Positions 17,384-25,525 of a stretch of DNA of 64,000 bases are shown here, in pieces. Numbering within the stretch: the stretch's first letter is position 1; every line of letters begins with the position of its first letter. The stretch comes from Pedobacter cryoconitis. GTDB taxonomy: Bacteria > Bacteroidota > Bacteroidia > Sphingobacteriales > Sphingobacteriaceae. The translations under genes and the position numbers were made by a program. A model generated the notes under the pieces. That model saw only the letters and a program-made list of their open reading frames with translations. It was not told the DNA's origin and made no database searches. The DNA lies in assembly GCF_001590605.1 (NCBI RefSeq), contig NZ_CP014504.1, positions 4,712,001 to 4,776,000 on the forward strand, written 5' to 3'.

Positions 17384-18220
17384 CTATGATCCTAATTGAA
17401 CACGTTTAAATGCAGTAACAGTTAAACCGTTAGCTGTGTCATTTAAAAATTTACGAACGTCTTTAGAAGAATCCTTAACAAATTCCTGGTTTAATAAAGT
17501 ACTGTCTTTGTAAAACTTGTTCAGTTTACCAGCAGCAATTTTCTCAACCATTTCTTCTGGTTTACCTTCTGCACGGATTTGCTCTTTAGCAATTTCCATT
17601 TCACGCTCGATAGTGTGTGTGTCTACATCTGCTTTATCTAAAGCAACCGGGTTCATTGCAGCAATTTGCATAGCTACATCTTTTCCAGCTTCGTCAGCAC
17701 CAGCAACAACTTGGTTTAAAGCAACCAAAACACCTAAACGGTAGTTACTGTGGATGTAAGGGACAACTTTTTCGCCTGATACTGTTTCAAATTTAGAGAT
17801 ACCAATTTTCTCTCCAATTTTACCAGTGTTTTCAACGATGATGTCAGAAACTTTTTGACCATCAACTTCAAGCGCTAATAATTCTTCTAAAGTAGCTGGG
17901 TTTTTCTCAACCGCTAAATCAGTGAATTTATTTGCTAAAGCAATGAAATCAGCATTTTTAGCTACGAAATCTGTTTCGCAGTTTAACTCAACCACAACAC
18001 CACGTTTTCCGTCAGCTGTAGCTTTTGCGATTACAACACCTTCGTTAGAATCACGATCCTGACGGCTTGCTGCAACTTTAGCTCCTTTTTTACGTAAGTA
18101 ATCAACCGCAGCTTCGAAATCGCCATTGGCCTCTATTAATGCTTTTTTGCAATCCATCATACCGGCACCGGTTTGTTGGCGTAATTTGTTTACATCTGCT
18201 GCAGAAATTTGTACTGACAT
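17384..18220 (-). CDS. tsf: Translation elongation factor Ts
   Basis: Nucleotide-exchange factor that regenerates EF-Tu-GTP. The 278 residues have the N-terminal UBA-like domain (VNKLRQQTGAGMMDCKKAL, residues 10-28, containing the conserved TGAGMMDCK motif) and then the core with ELNCETDFVAKN, the second signature region near residue 78. The dimerisation part includes EIAKEQIRAEGKPEEMVEKI and the C-terminal KEFVKD-like segment NQEFVKDSSKDVRKFL. It follows rpsB with a 104-base spacer that contains an inverted repeat, and is closed by a strong terminator. Confidence 0.98.
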   Translation of the reverse strand: MSVQISAADVNKLRQQTGAGMMDCKKALIEANGDFEAAVDYLRKKGAKVAASRQDRDSNEGVVIAKATADGKRGVVVELNCETDFVAKNADFIALANKFTDLAVEKNPATLEELLALEVDGQKVSDIIVENTGKIGEKIGISKFETVSGEKVVPYIHSNYRLGVLVALNQVVAGADEAGKDVAMQIAAMNPVALDKADVDTHTIEREMEIAKEQIRAEGKPEEMVEKIAAGKLNKFYKDSTLLNQEFVKDSSKDVRKFLNDTANGLTVTAFKRVQLGS

Positions 18221-18257
18221 TTTATTTTCTTTTTTAAGTTTTTATCTAAAAAATTAT

Positions 18258-18311
18258 GGGTTGTACATTGTATGTTGTAAGTAAGAACCCGCAACGCACA
18301 ACATACAACCC
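18258..18311 (-). repeat. Imperfect inverted repeat between rpsB and tsf
   Basis: GGGTTGTACATTG plus TATGTTGT (18258-18278) faces ACAACATACAACCC (18298-18311). The arms pair as GGGTTGTA and TGTTGT with a 7-base insertion CATTGTA in the left arm, itself a partial repeat of GTTGTA. Read on the minus strand the hairpin follows the rpsB stop by about 14 bases and is followed by AATTTTTT, so it may be a partial terminator that reduces tsf relative to rpsB. Confidence 0.5.
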
Positions 18312-18324
18312 AAAAATATATTAT

Positions 18325-19149
18325 TTATGCTTCGCTTGTACCTTCTTCGGTTTCAGCATTTTCTTTTCTTGCTCTTCTAGCGCCAGGTGCAGCAGTTTCA
18401 GGAGCATCAGCAGCAGTTTTAGCAGCTACAGCTTCTTTTTCAGCTTCATCATCTTTTTCACGTTTACGCTCGTCTAAACCTTCTTCAATTGCTTTGATGA
18501 TAACATCAGTAATCAAAGAGATAGATTTAGTTGCATCATCATTCGCTGGAATAGGGAAATCGATGTTAGAAGGATCAGAGTTAGTATCAACCATTGCGAA
18601 AGTTGGAATGTTTAATTTCAACGCCTCACTAACAGCGATATGCTCTTTTTTAACGTCAATTAAAAAGATAGCAGCCGGTAAACGGTTTAAATCCGCGATA
18701 CCACCTAATAAGCTTTCCAATTTGATACGCTCACGCTGGATCATCAAACGCTCTTTCTTAGAAAGAATAGAGTAAGTACCATCTTTAGTCATTTTATCGA
18801 TGTTAGACATCTTTTTGATTGACTTACGTACAGTTTGAAAGTTAGTTAACATACCACCTAACCAACGCTCAGTTACGAAAGGCATGTTTACTTTTCTTGC
18901 TTGATCAGCAACGATTTCTTTAGCTTGTTTCTTAGTCGCTACAAATAAGATCTTACGACCTGATTTTACGATCTGTTTGATCGCTGAAGCAGCTTCTTCA
19001 GTTTTAGTTAAAGTTTTGTTTAAATCTATAATGTGAATCCCATTGCGTTCCATAAAAATATATGGTGCCATTTTCGGATTCCATTTGCGGGTAAGGTGAC
19101 CAAAATGTACACCTGCATCCAATAAGTCTTGATATGTTGTTCTTGCCAT
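18325..19149 (-). CDS. rpsB: 30S ribosomal protein S2 with acidic/Ala-rich C-terminal tail
   Basis: Small-subunit ribosomal protein of the S1/S2 region. The first 225 residues are standard S2: QDLLDAGVHFGHLTRKWNP, FMERNGIHIIDLNKT, FVATKKQAKEIV, TERWLGGMLTNFQT and AIFLIDVKKEHIAVSEA. The last 50 residues are a low-complexity extension of charged residues and alanine (EAEKEAVAAKTAADAP, ending TEEGTSEA), which is not needed for the S2 fold and makes the protein longer (274) than the roughly 240 of E. coli. The start MARTTYQDLL lies 20 bases after the rpsI stop with a good AAGGAGGACAA leader. Confidence 0.98.
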   Translation of the reverse strand: MARTTYQDLLDAGVHFGHLTRKWNPKMAPYIFMERNGIHIIDLNKTLTKTEEAASAIKQIVKSGRKILFVATKKQAKEIVADQARKVNMPFVTERWLGGMLTNFQTVRKSIKKMSNIDKMTKDGTYSILSKKERLMIQRERIKLESLLGGIADLNRLPAAIFLIDVKKEHIAVSEALKLNIPTFAMVDTNSDPSNIDFPIPANDDATKSISLITDVIIKAIEEGLDERKREKDDEAEKEAVAAKTAADAPETAAPGARRARKENAETEEGTSEA

Positions 19150-19169
19150 TGTCTTTGTCCTCCTTGAGA

Positions 19170-19556
19170 TTAACGTTTACTGAATTGGAACTTTTTACGA
19201 GCTTTCTTGCGACCTGGTTTCTTACGTTCAACCATACGCATATCACGGGTCATTAACCCTTTAGCACGTAATGCCGGTTTTTTCTCAGCATCTATTTCAA
19301 CAATAGCTTTAGCGATAGCTAAACGAACAGCTTCTGCCTGGCCTTTAATACCACCTCCTGCTACGTTTACTTTTACGTCATATTGACCGATAAGTTCTGA
19401 AACTTCAAAACTTTGGTTTACAATATATTGTAAAGGTAATGTAGGGAAATATACTTTGTGATCTTTACTGTTAACAGTAATTGTACCGTTGCCCTCTTGC
19501 ATGTAGATTCGCGCAACAGCAGTTTTTCTTCTTCCTGAAGTGTTAGTAACTGACAT
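19170..19556 (-). CDS. rpsI: 30S ribosomal protein S9
   Basis: Small-subunit protein whose basic C-terminal tail reaches the P-site tRNA. The 128 residues match the family: GRRKTAVARIYMQEGNGTI at the N-terminus, GGGIKGQAEAVRLAIAKAI in the middle, and the terminal MVERKKPGRKKARKKFQFSKR (the final Lys-Arg that contacts tRNA). It lies 16 bases after rplM, the near-universal L13-S9 pair, and 20 bases before rpsB, so all belong to one transcript. Confidence 0.98.
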   Translation of the reverse strand: MSVTNTSGRRKTAVARIYMQEGNGTITVNSKDHKVYFPTLPLQYIVNQSFEVSELIGQYDVKVNVAGGGIKGQAEAVRLAIAKAIVEIDAEKKPALRAKGLMTRDMRMVERKKPGRKKARKKFQFSKR

Positions 19557-19572
19557 TTCTTTCTTCCTTTAA

Positions 19573-20016
19573 TTAAAGTGTAATGGTTTTTGGTGATTGT
19601 GCTGCATGAGGATGCTCAGTACCTGCATAAACAAAAAGGTTTGTGTATAATTTCGCACCTAATTTTGTTTTAGGTAACATACCACGAACTGCTTTTTCTA
19701 CTACACGTGTAGGATGTTTCGCCAATAACTCTTTTGGAGAGATGAAACGCTGACCACCTGGATATCCAGTATATGAAACGTACTGTTTGTCGTTCATTTT
19801 GTTTCCGGTCAACTTAATCTTGTCCGCATTGATAACGATCACATTATCGCCGCAGTCTACGTGTGGGGTGTACTCAGGCTTGTTTTTACCACGGATGATC
19901 ATTGCGATCTTCGATGACAAGCGCCCCAAAATCTCGCCTTGTGCATCAACAACAACCCACTGTTTGTTAACAGTTTTAGCATTGGCAGAGACAGTTTTGT
20001 AACTTAACGTATTCAC
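19573..20016 (-). CDS. rplM: 50S ribosomal protein L13
   Basis: Early-assembly large-subunit protein. The 147 residues contain WVVVDAQGEILGRLSSKIA near the N-terminus, GDNVIVINADKIKLTGNK and the conserved AVRGMLPKTKLGAKLYTNL (in part), ending with AAQSPKTITL. The start is GTG at 20014-20016 (MNTLSYKTVS); no ATG fits the conserved N-terminus. It is the first gene of rplM-rpsI-rpsB-tsf, preceded by a 50-60-base leader that contains two short hairpins and by a textbook promoter, which fits autoregulation by a ribosomal-protein leader. Confidence 0.98.
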   Translation of the reverse strand: MNTLSYKTVSANAKTVNKQWVVVDAQGEILGRLSSKIAMIIRGKNKPEYTPHVDCGDNVIVINADKIKLTGNKMNDKQYVSYTGYPGGQRFISPKELLAKHPTRVVEKAVRGMLPKTKLGAKLYTNLFVYAGTEHPHAAQSPKTITL

Positions 20017-20052
20017 TTGCTTGTATTTAATTTGTTAAACAATTATTTTTTC

Positions 20053-20102
20053 TCCCTAGGATTTAGGGACTGCAAAGATAGATTAATATGTGTAATTTTC
20101 AA
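20053..20102 (-). promoter_or_regulatory. rplM promoter and 5'-terminal leader hairpin
   Basis: On the minus strand TTG (20100-20102), a 19-base spacer and TATCTTTG (20073-20080) match the Bacteroidota promoter exactly. A hairpin TCCCTA / TAGGGA (20053-20058 and 20064-20069) begins directly after the -7 box, as at carB. A second AT-rich inverted repeat (AATTGTT / AACAAATT) lies near 20026-20042. L13 leaders have been described in Bacteroidia; I cannot test the match here. Confidence 0.75.
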
Positions 20103-20115
20103 ATAGTTAATCAAA

Positions 20116-20478
20116 TTATTTACATGTTTTTTTATACAAACTTGTTAAAAGCTGCAAAAAGATCATAAATGAGAATAATATGCCCGAAAGGATCAGCACA
20201 ATCGTTTCAGCAGGATAATAATGATAACTGATTGTATCAATCAACAACAAAACAGCGCTGTAACCCATATAGGAAGCATACAGCAAGGTTACAAACCCCG
20301 CCAACCACTGCAAAGCAGACCATTTGGTTTGCTCAGTTTCCATATTCCGTAAAACCATCCAGTTAAAGACAATGACAATCAGCAAGCCGGATACAACCCA
20401 GCGGTTACCATTCAACAGATACGTCAAAAAATAAAGGACTGCAAAAATCAGGTTCAGATAAGATAAAGTTCTAAGCAT
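20116..20478 (-). CDS. Small four-helix membrane protein, unknown
   Basis: A 120-residue protein made almost entirely of hydrophobic segments: about residues 5-22, 26-44, 57-78 and 88-113, with a short charged loop NMETEQTKW in the middle and a Lys-rich C-terminus (YKKTCK), which suggests both ends in the cytoplasm. There is no signal peptide and no motif I recognise. It is on the same strand as rplM but upstream of the rplM promoter, 14 bases before the -33 region, so it is a separate transcript. It is a plausible gene from its composition and length; function unknown. Confidence 0.65.
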   Translation of the reverse strand: MLRTLSYLNLIFAVLYFLTYLLNGNRWVVSGLLIVIVFNWMVLRNMETEQTKWSALQWLAGFVTLLYASYMGYSAVLLLIDTISYHYYPAETIVLILSGILFSFMIFLQLLTSLYKKTCK

Positions 20479-20570
20479 GTATCAATTTTTTCAAAAAACA
20501 GCGTTTATTATATAAATTTAAGAACCTTTTTATTCGCATATTGTTACACTACTACAAAAAGACATTTATT

Positions 20571-20777
20571 ATGACAAAAGAAACGAAAATAGTTGCAGGT
20601 ATATTGGCAGGAGCTGCCCTTGGTGCTGCGGTAGCTTTAATCTTATCTTCAGACAAAAGCGATGACGTAAAAGATAAAGTTACAGACTGGTTCTGTGACT
20701 TACTGGATGCTTCTAAAGACAAAATCTCTGATGTATCTGACACTGTAAAAGACAAAATTGCAAAAGTAAGAGCTTAA
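20571..20777 (+). CDS. YtxH-like small membrane-anchored protein
   Basis: A 68-residue protein: MTKETK, one glycine/alanine-rich membrane segment (IVAGILAGAALGAAVALIL, residues 7-25), then a charged amphipathic helix (SSDKSDDVKDKVTDWF and DKISDVSDTVKDKIAKVRA). This is the YtxH/gas-vesicle-like pattern of stress-associated small proteins common in Bacteroidota. An in-frame ATG at 20541 exists, but the Met at 20571 begins exactly at the conserved start and the upstream MLHYYKKTFI looks like leader. A GC-rich hairpin follows the stop. Confidence 0.75.
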   Translation: MTKETKIVAGILAGAALGAAVALILSSDKSDDVKDKVTDWFCDLLDASKDKISDVSDTVKDKIAKVRA

Positions 20778-20796
20778 TACTCTTTTAACTTTATAG

Positions 20797-20823
20797 ATGG
20801 CACCGGATGCTTACCGGTGCCAT
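20797..20823 (+). terminator. Hairpin after the YtxH-like gene
   Basis: Perfect 10-bp stem ATGGCACCGG / CCGGTGCCAT (20797-20806 and 20814-20823), loop ATGCTTA, 19 bases after the stop codon. It is followed by TACTGACTATT, a weak T-rich tract, so termination is likely but not certain. Confidence 0.6.
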
Positions 20824-20851
20824 TACTGACTATTACACCTAACTATAACCG

Positions 20852-22273
20852 ATGAAAATCGCTTTCCATGGTGCTGCGCGCGCCGTTACTGGTAGTAAAC
20901 ACCTGATTACTTTAACAAACCAGACTCAAATACTATTAGATTGCGGCATGTTCCAGGGCATGGGCGAATCAACAGAAAAGCTAAATAGCTATTTTGGATT
21001 TGAGCCTTCAAAGGTTACTTACATGATTCTTTCGCATGCGCACATTGACCATTGCGGTCTGTTGCCACGCTTAGTCGCAGAAGGATTTAAAGGAAAAATA
21101 TTTTGTACACCAGCAACGATGGACCTGGCCAGGATCCTTTTAATGGATTCTGCAAAAATTCAGGAACAGGATGCGGAATATGCAAACAGGAAAAGACCTC
21201 AGAACGAAGAAGTGGAAGAAGCGCTTTATACAGAAGAAGACGTAATTCAAACCTTAAGTCAGTTCAAAATTATTGACTACGATGCTAGTTTTGACATCTG
21301 CCCGGAAGTCACTGTGTGTTTCACAGATGCAGGACATATTGTTGGCAGTGCTGCAGTACACCTGACGATCAGGGAAGAAGGTAAATCGACCCGCCTCACT
21401 TTTAGCGGAGATGTTGGCCGTTATGGAGACCTGATACTCAAAAGCCCTCAGATTTTTTCGCAGGCAGACTATATTATCATGGAATCTACTTATGGAGACT
21501 CTTTACATAAGGATCTTGAACCTATAGAAAACATGCTGCGTGAAATTATACAGCATACTTGTATAGAAAAAAGAGGCAAGGTGGTTATTCCTGCATTTAG
21601 TGTAGGCAGAACGCAGGAATTGTTATATGCACTGAACAATCTTGAACTTAAGCACCAATTACCAGCTGTACCTGTTTACGTAGATAGTCCTTTATCTATT
21701 CAGGCTACTGAAGTTTTAAAGAACCATCCGGAAGTTTATAACAATGGGGTTAAAGAAGTCATGAAAACTGATGAAGACCCATTTAGCTTCAAAGGACTGA
21801 AATTCATCGAAAGTGTAGCAGAATCCAAAGCACTCAACAATGACAACAGGCCTTGTGTAATCATTTCTGCTTCTGGTATGGCCGAAGGAGGAAGGGTAAG
21901 ACATCATATACGCAATACGATCGGTGATCAGAAAAACACAATTTTAATGGTCGGTTATGCTTCTCCTGGTTCACTGGCTGGCAGACTAATGGCTGGTGAT
22001 AAACAAGTCTATTTATTCAGAGAGAACCTTGATGTTGTTGCCGAAGTTCGTTCTATACGCTCCATGAGTGCACATGGCGATTATGAAGATTTGCTTCAGT
22101 TCCTTTCTTCTCAGGATCCAGCGCTGGTTAAACAGCTTTTCCTGGTACACGGAGAGTATCCTGTTCAGCAGCATTTTGCAAAAAGACTAAATGAGCATGG
22201 ATTTAAACAGGTGGTGATTCCTGAATACCACCGGGTGTTTGATTGCGAGACTGAACCTGCATGGAGCATTTAA
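20852..22273 (+). CDS. MBL-fold beta-CASP RNA-processing enzyme
   Basis: Metallo-beta-lactamase fold with a beta-CASP insert, a family of zinc-dependent nucleases acting mainly on RNA (CPSF73/Ysh1-like). At 473 residues it has the five metal/beta-CASP signatures in order: motif 1 around LLDCGMFQG, motif 2 SHAHIDHCG (residues 61-69), motif 3 FTDAGHIVGSA, motif 4 TFSGDVGRYGD, then KVVIPAFSVGRTQELLY in the beta-CASP domain, CVIISASGMAEGGRVRHHI, and SMSAHGDYEDLL (motif C) with VHGEYPVQQHF at the end. The substrate cannot be stated; these bacterial homologues may act in RNA turnover. The mscS-like gene starts inside its last codons (13-base overlap). Confidence 0.92.
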   Translation: MKIAFHGAARAVTGSKHLITLTNQTQILLDCGMFQGMGESTEKLNSYFGFEPSKVTYMILSHAHIDHCGLLPRLVAEGFKGKIFCTPATMDLARILLMDSAKIQEQDAEYANRKRPQNEEVEEALYTEEDVIQTLSQFKIIDYDASFDICPEVTVCFTDAGHIVGSAAVHLTIREEGKSTRLTFSGDVGRYGDLILKSPQIFSQADYIIMESTYGDSLHKDLEPIENMLREIIQHTCIEKRGKVVIPAFSVGRTQELLYALNNLELKHQLPAVPVYVDSPLSIQATEVLKNHPEVYNNGVKEVMKTDEDPFSFKGLKFIESVAESKALNNDNRPCVIISASGMAEGGRVRHHIRNTIGDQKNTILMVGYASPGSLAGRLMAGDKQVYLFRENLDVVAEVRSIRSMSAHGDYEDLLQFLSSQDPALVKQLFLVHGEYPVQQHFAKRLNEHGFKQVVIPEYHRVFDCETEPAWSI

Positions 22274-23364
22274 ATGATTTTTTTGGCTACCCCGTACCGC
22301 AATTCCTGCAAAATATAATTATTGCAGTATTCAGTTGTGCATTGGGCGCTATATTGACAATAATCATTCGGAAAGTTTTTAAGTTTTTTGCAAGATTCTG
22401 GGCAACATTTGAAATTCAGTCGATCATTAAACACTTGAATGGCCCTGTCGGTCTGTTCATCCCGCTATTATTCCTGAATATATCACTGAGTTTGATGGTG
22501 ATGAATAAATCCATCATGGCTCAATTGAGCAGAATTATAGAAATATCCCTGACTATTACTTTTGCTTTAGTGCTTATCCGGATTATTAAAGTACTGGAAG
22601 ATTATTTTTACCACAAATACGATCTCAATAAAGAAGATAACCTAAAGGAAAGGAAGATCAGGACGCAGTTGCAATTTATACGAAAATTTGTAGTTTCCTT
22701 GATTATAGTCGTTACTGTTTCTATTATCCTGCTGAGTTTTGAAAGTATGCGCAAAATTGGCACAGGTTTATTAACAGGCGTAGGTATTGGTGGTATTATT
22801 ATAGGTTTCGCCGCTCAAAAATCACTGGGTAATTTACTTGCAGGTTTCCAGATCGCTTTTACGCAGCCTATACGGATCGACGATGTTTTGATTGTTGAAG
22901 GAGAATGGGGCCGGGTAGAAGAAATTACACTCACCTACGTCGTGGTTAATATCTGGGATCAGCGGCGCCTGATTCTACCAATCACTTATTTTATTGAAAA
23001 ACCTTTTCAGAACTGGACAAGGGTCTCCGCACAATTACTGGGCACTGTCTTTCTATATCTCGATTATACAATTCCTATTCCACCATTAAGGGATGAATTA
23101 ACCAGGCTACTGATCGATCATCCTTTATGGGATAAAAGAGTTAATGTGGTACAGCTCACAGACAATAAAGAAAATACGGTAGAAGTTCGTTTTTTAATGA
23201 GTGCCCGCAATTCCTCTCAGGCATTTGATCTGCGCTGTTATGTCCGTGAAGAGATGATTGCTTTTATCAGAGCTAATTATCCGGACAGCCTGCCGAAAAC
23301 GAGACTGGAATATAAAGACAGTAACGCTCAGGGAGCAGAAGACGCTGTCCTTCAAAAAAAATAG
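22261..23364 (+). CDS. MscS-family mechanosensitive ion channel
   Basis: Small-conductance mechanosensitive channel that opens on membrane tension during hypo-osmotic shock. The 367 residues have four hydrophobic segments (about residues 15-35, 57-75, 85-105 and 133-152) before the pore helix and the MscS core motif GVGIGGIIIGFAAQKSLGNL (residues about 172-191), then IRIDDVLIVEGEWGRVEEIT, the start of the beta domain. The C-terminus GAEDAVLQKK is short and charged. The ATG overlaps the end of the beta-CASP gene by 13 bases, implying translational coupling. Confidence 0.92.
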   Translation: MEHLNDFFGYPVPQFLQNIIIAVFSCALGAILTIIIRKVFKFFARFWATFEIQSIIKHLNGPVGLFIPLLFLNISLSLMVMNKSIMAQLSRIIEISLTITFALVLIRIIKVLEDYFYHKYDLNKEDNLKERKIRTQLQFIRKFVVSLIIVVTVSIILLSFESMRKIGTGLLTGVGIGGIIIGFAAQKSLGNLLAGFQIAFTQPIRIDDVLIVEGEWGRVEEITLTYVVVNIWDQRRLILPITYFIEKPFQNWTRVSAQLLGTVFLYLDYTIPIPPLRDELTRLLIDHPLWDKRVNVVQLTDNKENTVEVRFLMSARNSSQAFDLRCYVREEMIAFIRANYPDSLPKTRLEYKDSNAQGAEDAVLQKK

Positions 23365-23370
23365 GCTTTT

Positions 23371-23676
23371 ATGGCATTAGACATTCACAGGCTCGACAAT
23401 CACGATCATTTATTCGGAATTGATGATATTAAATTCAAAAATCTGAACGATATATTTACAGCATATAAGCATTGGACAGGTATTTCGATTAACCAATATG
23501 ACGATACCAGACTGACGGTAGGCGGTCAGCAAACAATGATTAAAATTATAGATGATTATGTCAAAAAGACAAACTTAAATCAGGACAAAGCAAAGACCAC
23601 GGACATCCTGGAATTCAGAGGTCTGTTAACTTATTTCATCAATAACAATTATGATATTGAATTTTTTGGGGACTAA
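23371..23676 (+). CDS. Small soluble protein of unknown function
   Basis: A 101-residue protein following the channel gene after 6 bases, so it belongs to the same operon. No signal peptide or membrane segment; it has aromatic and charged patches (FGIDDIKFKNLNDIFTAYKHW, given in part, and DILEFRGLLTYFINNNYDIEFFGD). The N-terminal MALDIHRLDNHDHLF is His/Asp-rich. I do not recognise a family. Its position gives no firm clue, as beta-CASP nuclease, MscS and this protein do not share an obvious pathway. Confidence 0.7.
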   Translation: MALDIHRLDNHDHLFGIDDIKFKNLNDIFTAYKHWTGISINQYDDTRLTVGGQQTMIKIIDDYVKKTNLNQDKAKTTDILEFRGLLTYFINNNYDIEFFGD

Positions 23677-23736
23677 TTCGGCTTAACCTTGTGAGTAGAA
23701 GCATACCAATCTTTAAGCTTCAAAAAAATAATTTAA

Positions 23737-23744
23737 TACCTTTG
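23737..23744 (+). promoter_or_regulatory. -7 box 5 bases before the methyltransferase start
   Basis: TACCTTTG is an exact TAnnTTTG match; the ATG follows at 23750. A -33 TTG is not evident. This leaves room for at most a few bases of leader, so the transcript may be leaderless. Confidence 0.5.
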
Positions 23745-23749
23745 CCCCG

Positions 23750-24439
23750 ATGGACGTTTTCGGAAATGCTTTACAAGATCAGTTTACAAATGGTACCGCG
23801 GCAACGTTATTGCTGCATAATTCTTATGATGAACCTGAGGAGATGCCAGTTGACATCTTTTTCCGTACAGAAGAAGAAATGCCTGACATAGAACTGGAAG
23901 CAATGGATCTTTGTGAAGGCAGGGTACTTGATGTTGGCGGAGGAGCTGGCAGTCATGCGCTTATTCTGCAAGCACGCGGCTTTGATGTGATCGCATTGGA
24001 CATTTCACCTATTGCGGTAGAAATCATGAAAACCAGAGGCGTAAAGAATGCCGTTGAGGGAGATATTTTCAGTTATCAGGGAGAGAAGTTTGATACTTTA
24101 TTGTTCCTGATGAACGGTATCGGATTGACAGGTACCATTGACGGTTTCAAAACATTCCTTAAACATGCAAAATCCTTATTAAACGAAGACGGACAACTAT
24201 TATTTGATACTTCGGATATCTCTTACTTATATGAAGATATGGAGAAGCCTGCCGGTAAATATCACGGGGAGATCGCTTATCAATACGAATACAAAGATCA
24301 AAAAGGAGAATGGTTCAACTGGCTGTATCTTGATCCACAGCTCCTGAAACAAATCGCTAAAGAATGTGGCTGGGAATGTCACTTGCTATTTGATGATGGC
24401 CAGGATCAGTATCTTGCAGAAATGAGGGTCACTCAATAA
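23750..24439 (+). CDS. SAM-dependent methyltransferase, class I
   Basis: A 229-residue protein with the Rossmann-type SAM-binding motif VLDVGGGAGSHALIL (residues about 58-72), then the acidic residue after beta-2 in VIALDISPIAVEIMK, and GDIFSYQGEKFDTLLFLMNGIG (in part) for motif II. The C-terminal half (YQYEYKDQKGEWFNWLYLDP, in part) is where the substrate would bind. The methyl acceptor is unknown. A -7 box lies just 5 bases upstream of the ATG at 23750; the frame continues no farther upstream with a plausible start. Confidence 0.85.
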   Translation: MDVFGNALQDQFTNGTAATLLLHNSYDEPEEMPVDIFFRTEEEMPDIELEAMDLCEGRVLDVGGGAGSHALILQARGFDVIALDISPIAVEIMKTRGVKNAVEGDIFSYQGEKFDTLLFLMNGIGLTGTIDGFKTFLKHAKSLLNEDGQLLFDTSDISYLYEDMEKPAGKYHGEIAYQYEYKDQKGEWFNWLYLDPQLLKQIAKECGWECHLLFDDGQDQYLAEMRVTQ

Positions 24440-24488
24440 TCTGGAAGTCACAATAATTCAGAAACTCATTTGCCAGAAACAGACATTG

Positions 24489-24496
24489 TATTTTTG
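24489..24496 (+). promoter_or_regulatory. -7 box of the LLM monooxygenase gene
   Basis: TATTTTTG, an exact TAnnTTTG match, 17 bases before the ATG at 24514. A TTG at 24470-24472 gives a spacer of 16, slightly short. Confidence 0.45.
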
Positions 24497-24513
24497 TAAT
24501 ACAATTTGTCAAT

Positions 24514-25524
24514 ATGAGTAATTCTTCCATTCAATTAAGCGTTCTCGACCAGTCACCTGTTAGAAAAGGTGTTTCTGCACAACAAGCAATACAGGAGACT
24601 GTTGAGCTCGCAAAAATAGCGGACAATCTCGGTTATACCCGTTTCTGGGTTTCTGAGCATCACAATACAACTGCATTAGCTGGCTCAACCCCCGAAATCC
24701 TGATTACACATCTGGCGGGCCAGACTGAAAATATAAAATTGGGATCGGGAGGGGTTATGCTCCCTAACCATAGTGCCTTAAAGGTGGCAGAGAACTTTCG
24801 TATGCTCGAAGTCCTTTTCCCAGGGAGGATTGATCTTGGACTAGGCAGAGCCCCGGGTACAGACCGGATTACTGCCAGCGTACTTAATCCGTCTAACCAG
24901 TGGAGGGAGCAGGATTTTTTGGAACAGCTGAATGACCTCAGAAATTATCTGCATGATTCCGGAGAACCTGGCACAATACAAGAAAAGATTATCGCTATTC
25001 CACAAGCAGCAACTGTACCATCAATGTGGTTACTAAGTTCGAGTGGCCAGAGTGGTTTATTTGCTGCACATTTCGGTATGGGAATGTCTTTTGCCCATTT
25101 TATTAATCCTTTAGGCGGCCCTGAAGCTGTTCAGATTTATCGCGACCGTTTTCAGCCATCAATTGATAAGACAGCGCCAGAAGTAAATGTAAGTATAGGT
25201 GTTTTTTGTTCGGAAAATGAAGAAATAATCTTCCGTCAGCAAGCCGTAATGGACTATAGATATCTTCAGCTTGAAAAAGGAGGCAAATTATATCCAATTG
25301 CCTACAACGACATTAAACATGTGAATTATAATGCTGCCGAACAGGAAAGAATAGACCATAACAGGCAAAGGATGTTAATCGGGACCCCGGATGTACTGAA
25401 AGAAAAAATAGATACATTACTGGCTGATTACAAGGTAAACGAGCTGATGGCTGTCACGATCACCGAAGGTTTCGAAGAGCGCATCCGTTCTTACGAGCTT
25501 TTAGCAGCAATGTATCTGAAATAA
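24514..25524 (+). CDS. Luciferase-like flavin monooxygenase (LLM class)
   Basis: A 336-residue member of the bacterial-luciferase-like superfamily that uses reduced flavin. Family marks are LSVLDQSPVRKG at the N-terminus, GYTRFWVSEHHNTTALAGS (residues about 40-58, with the conserved SEHH), IKLGSGGVMLPNHS, FPGRIDLGLGRAPGTD and FAHFINPLG. The group containing SEHHNT...APGTD is usually annotated as 'LLM class flavin-dependent oxidoreductase' with unknown physiological substrate. It is transcribed alone and converges with pepT, with a single base between the two stops. Confidence 0.9.
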   Translation: MSNSSIQLSVLDQSPVRKGVSAQQAIQETVELAKIADNLGYTRFWVSEHHNTTALAGSTPEILITHLAGQTENIKLGSGGVMLPNHSALKVAENFRMLEVLFPGRIDLGLGRAPGTDRITASVLNPSNQWREQDFLEQLNDLRNYLHDSGEPGTIQEKIIAIPQAATVPSMWLLSSSGQSGLFAAHFGMGMSFAHFINPLGGPEAVQIYRDRFQPSIDKTAPEVNVSIGVFCSENEEIIFRQQAVMDYRYLQLEKGGKLYPIAYNDIKHVNYNAAEQERIDHNRQRMLIGTPDVLKEKIDTLLADYKVNELMAVTITEGFEERIRSYELLAAMYLK

Positions 25525-25525
25525 T

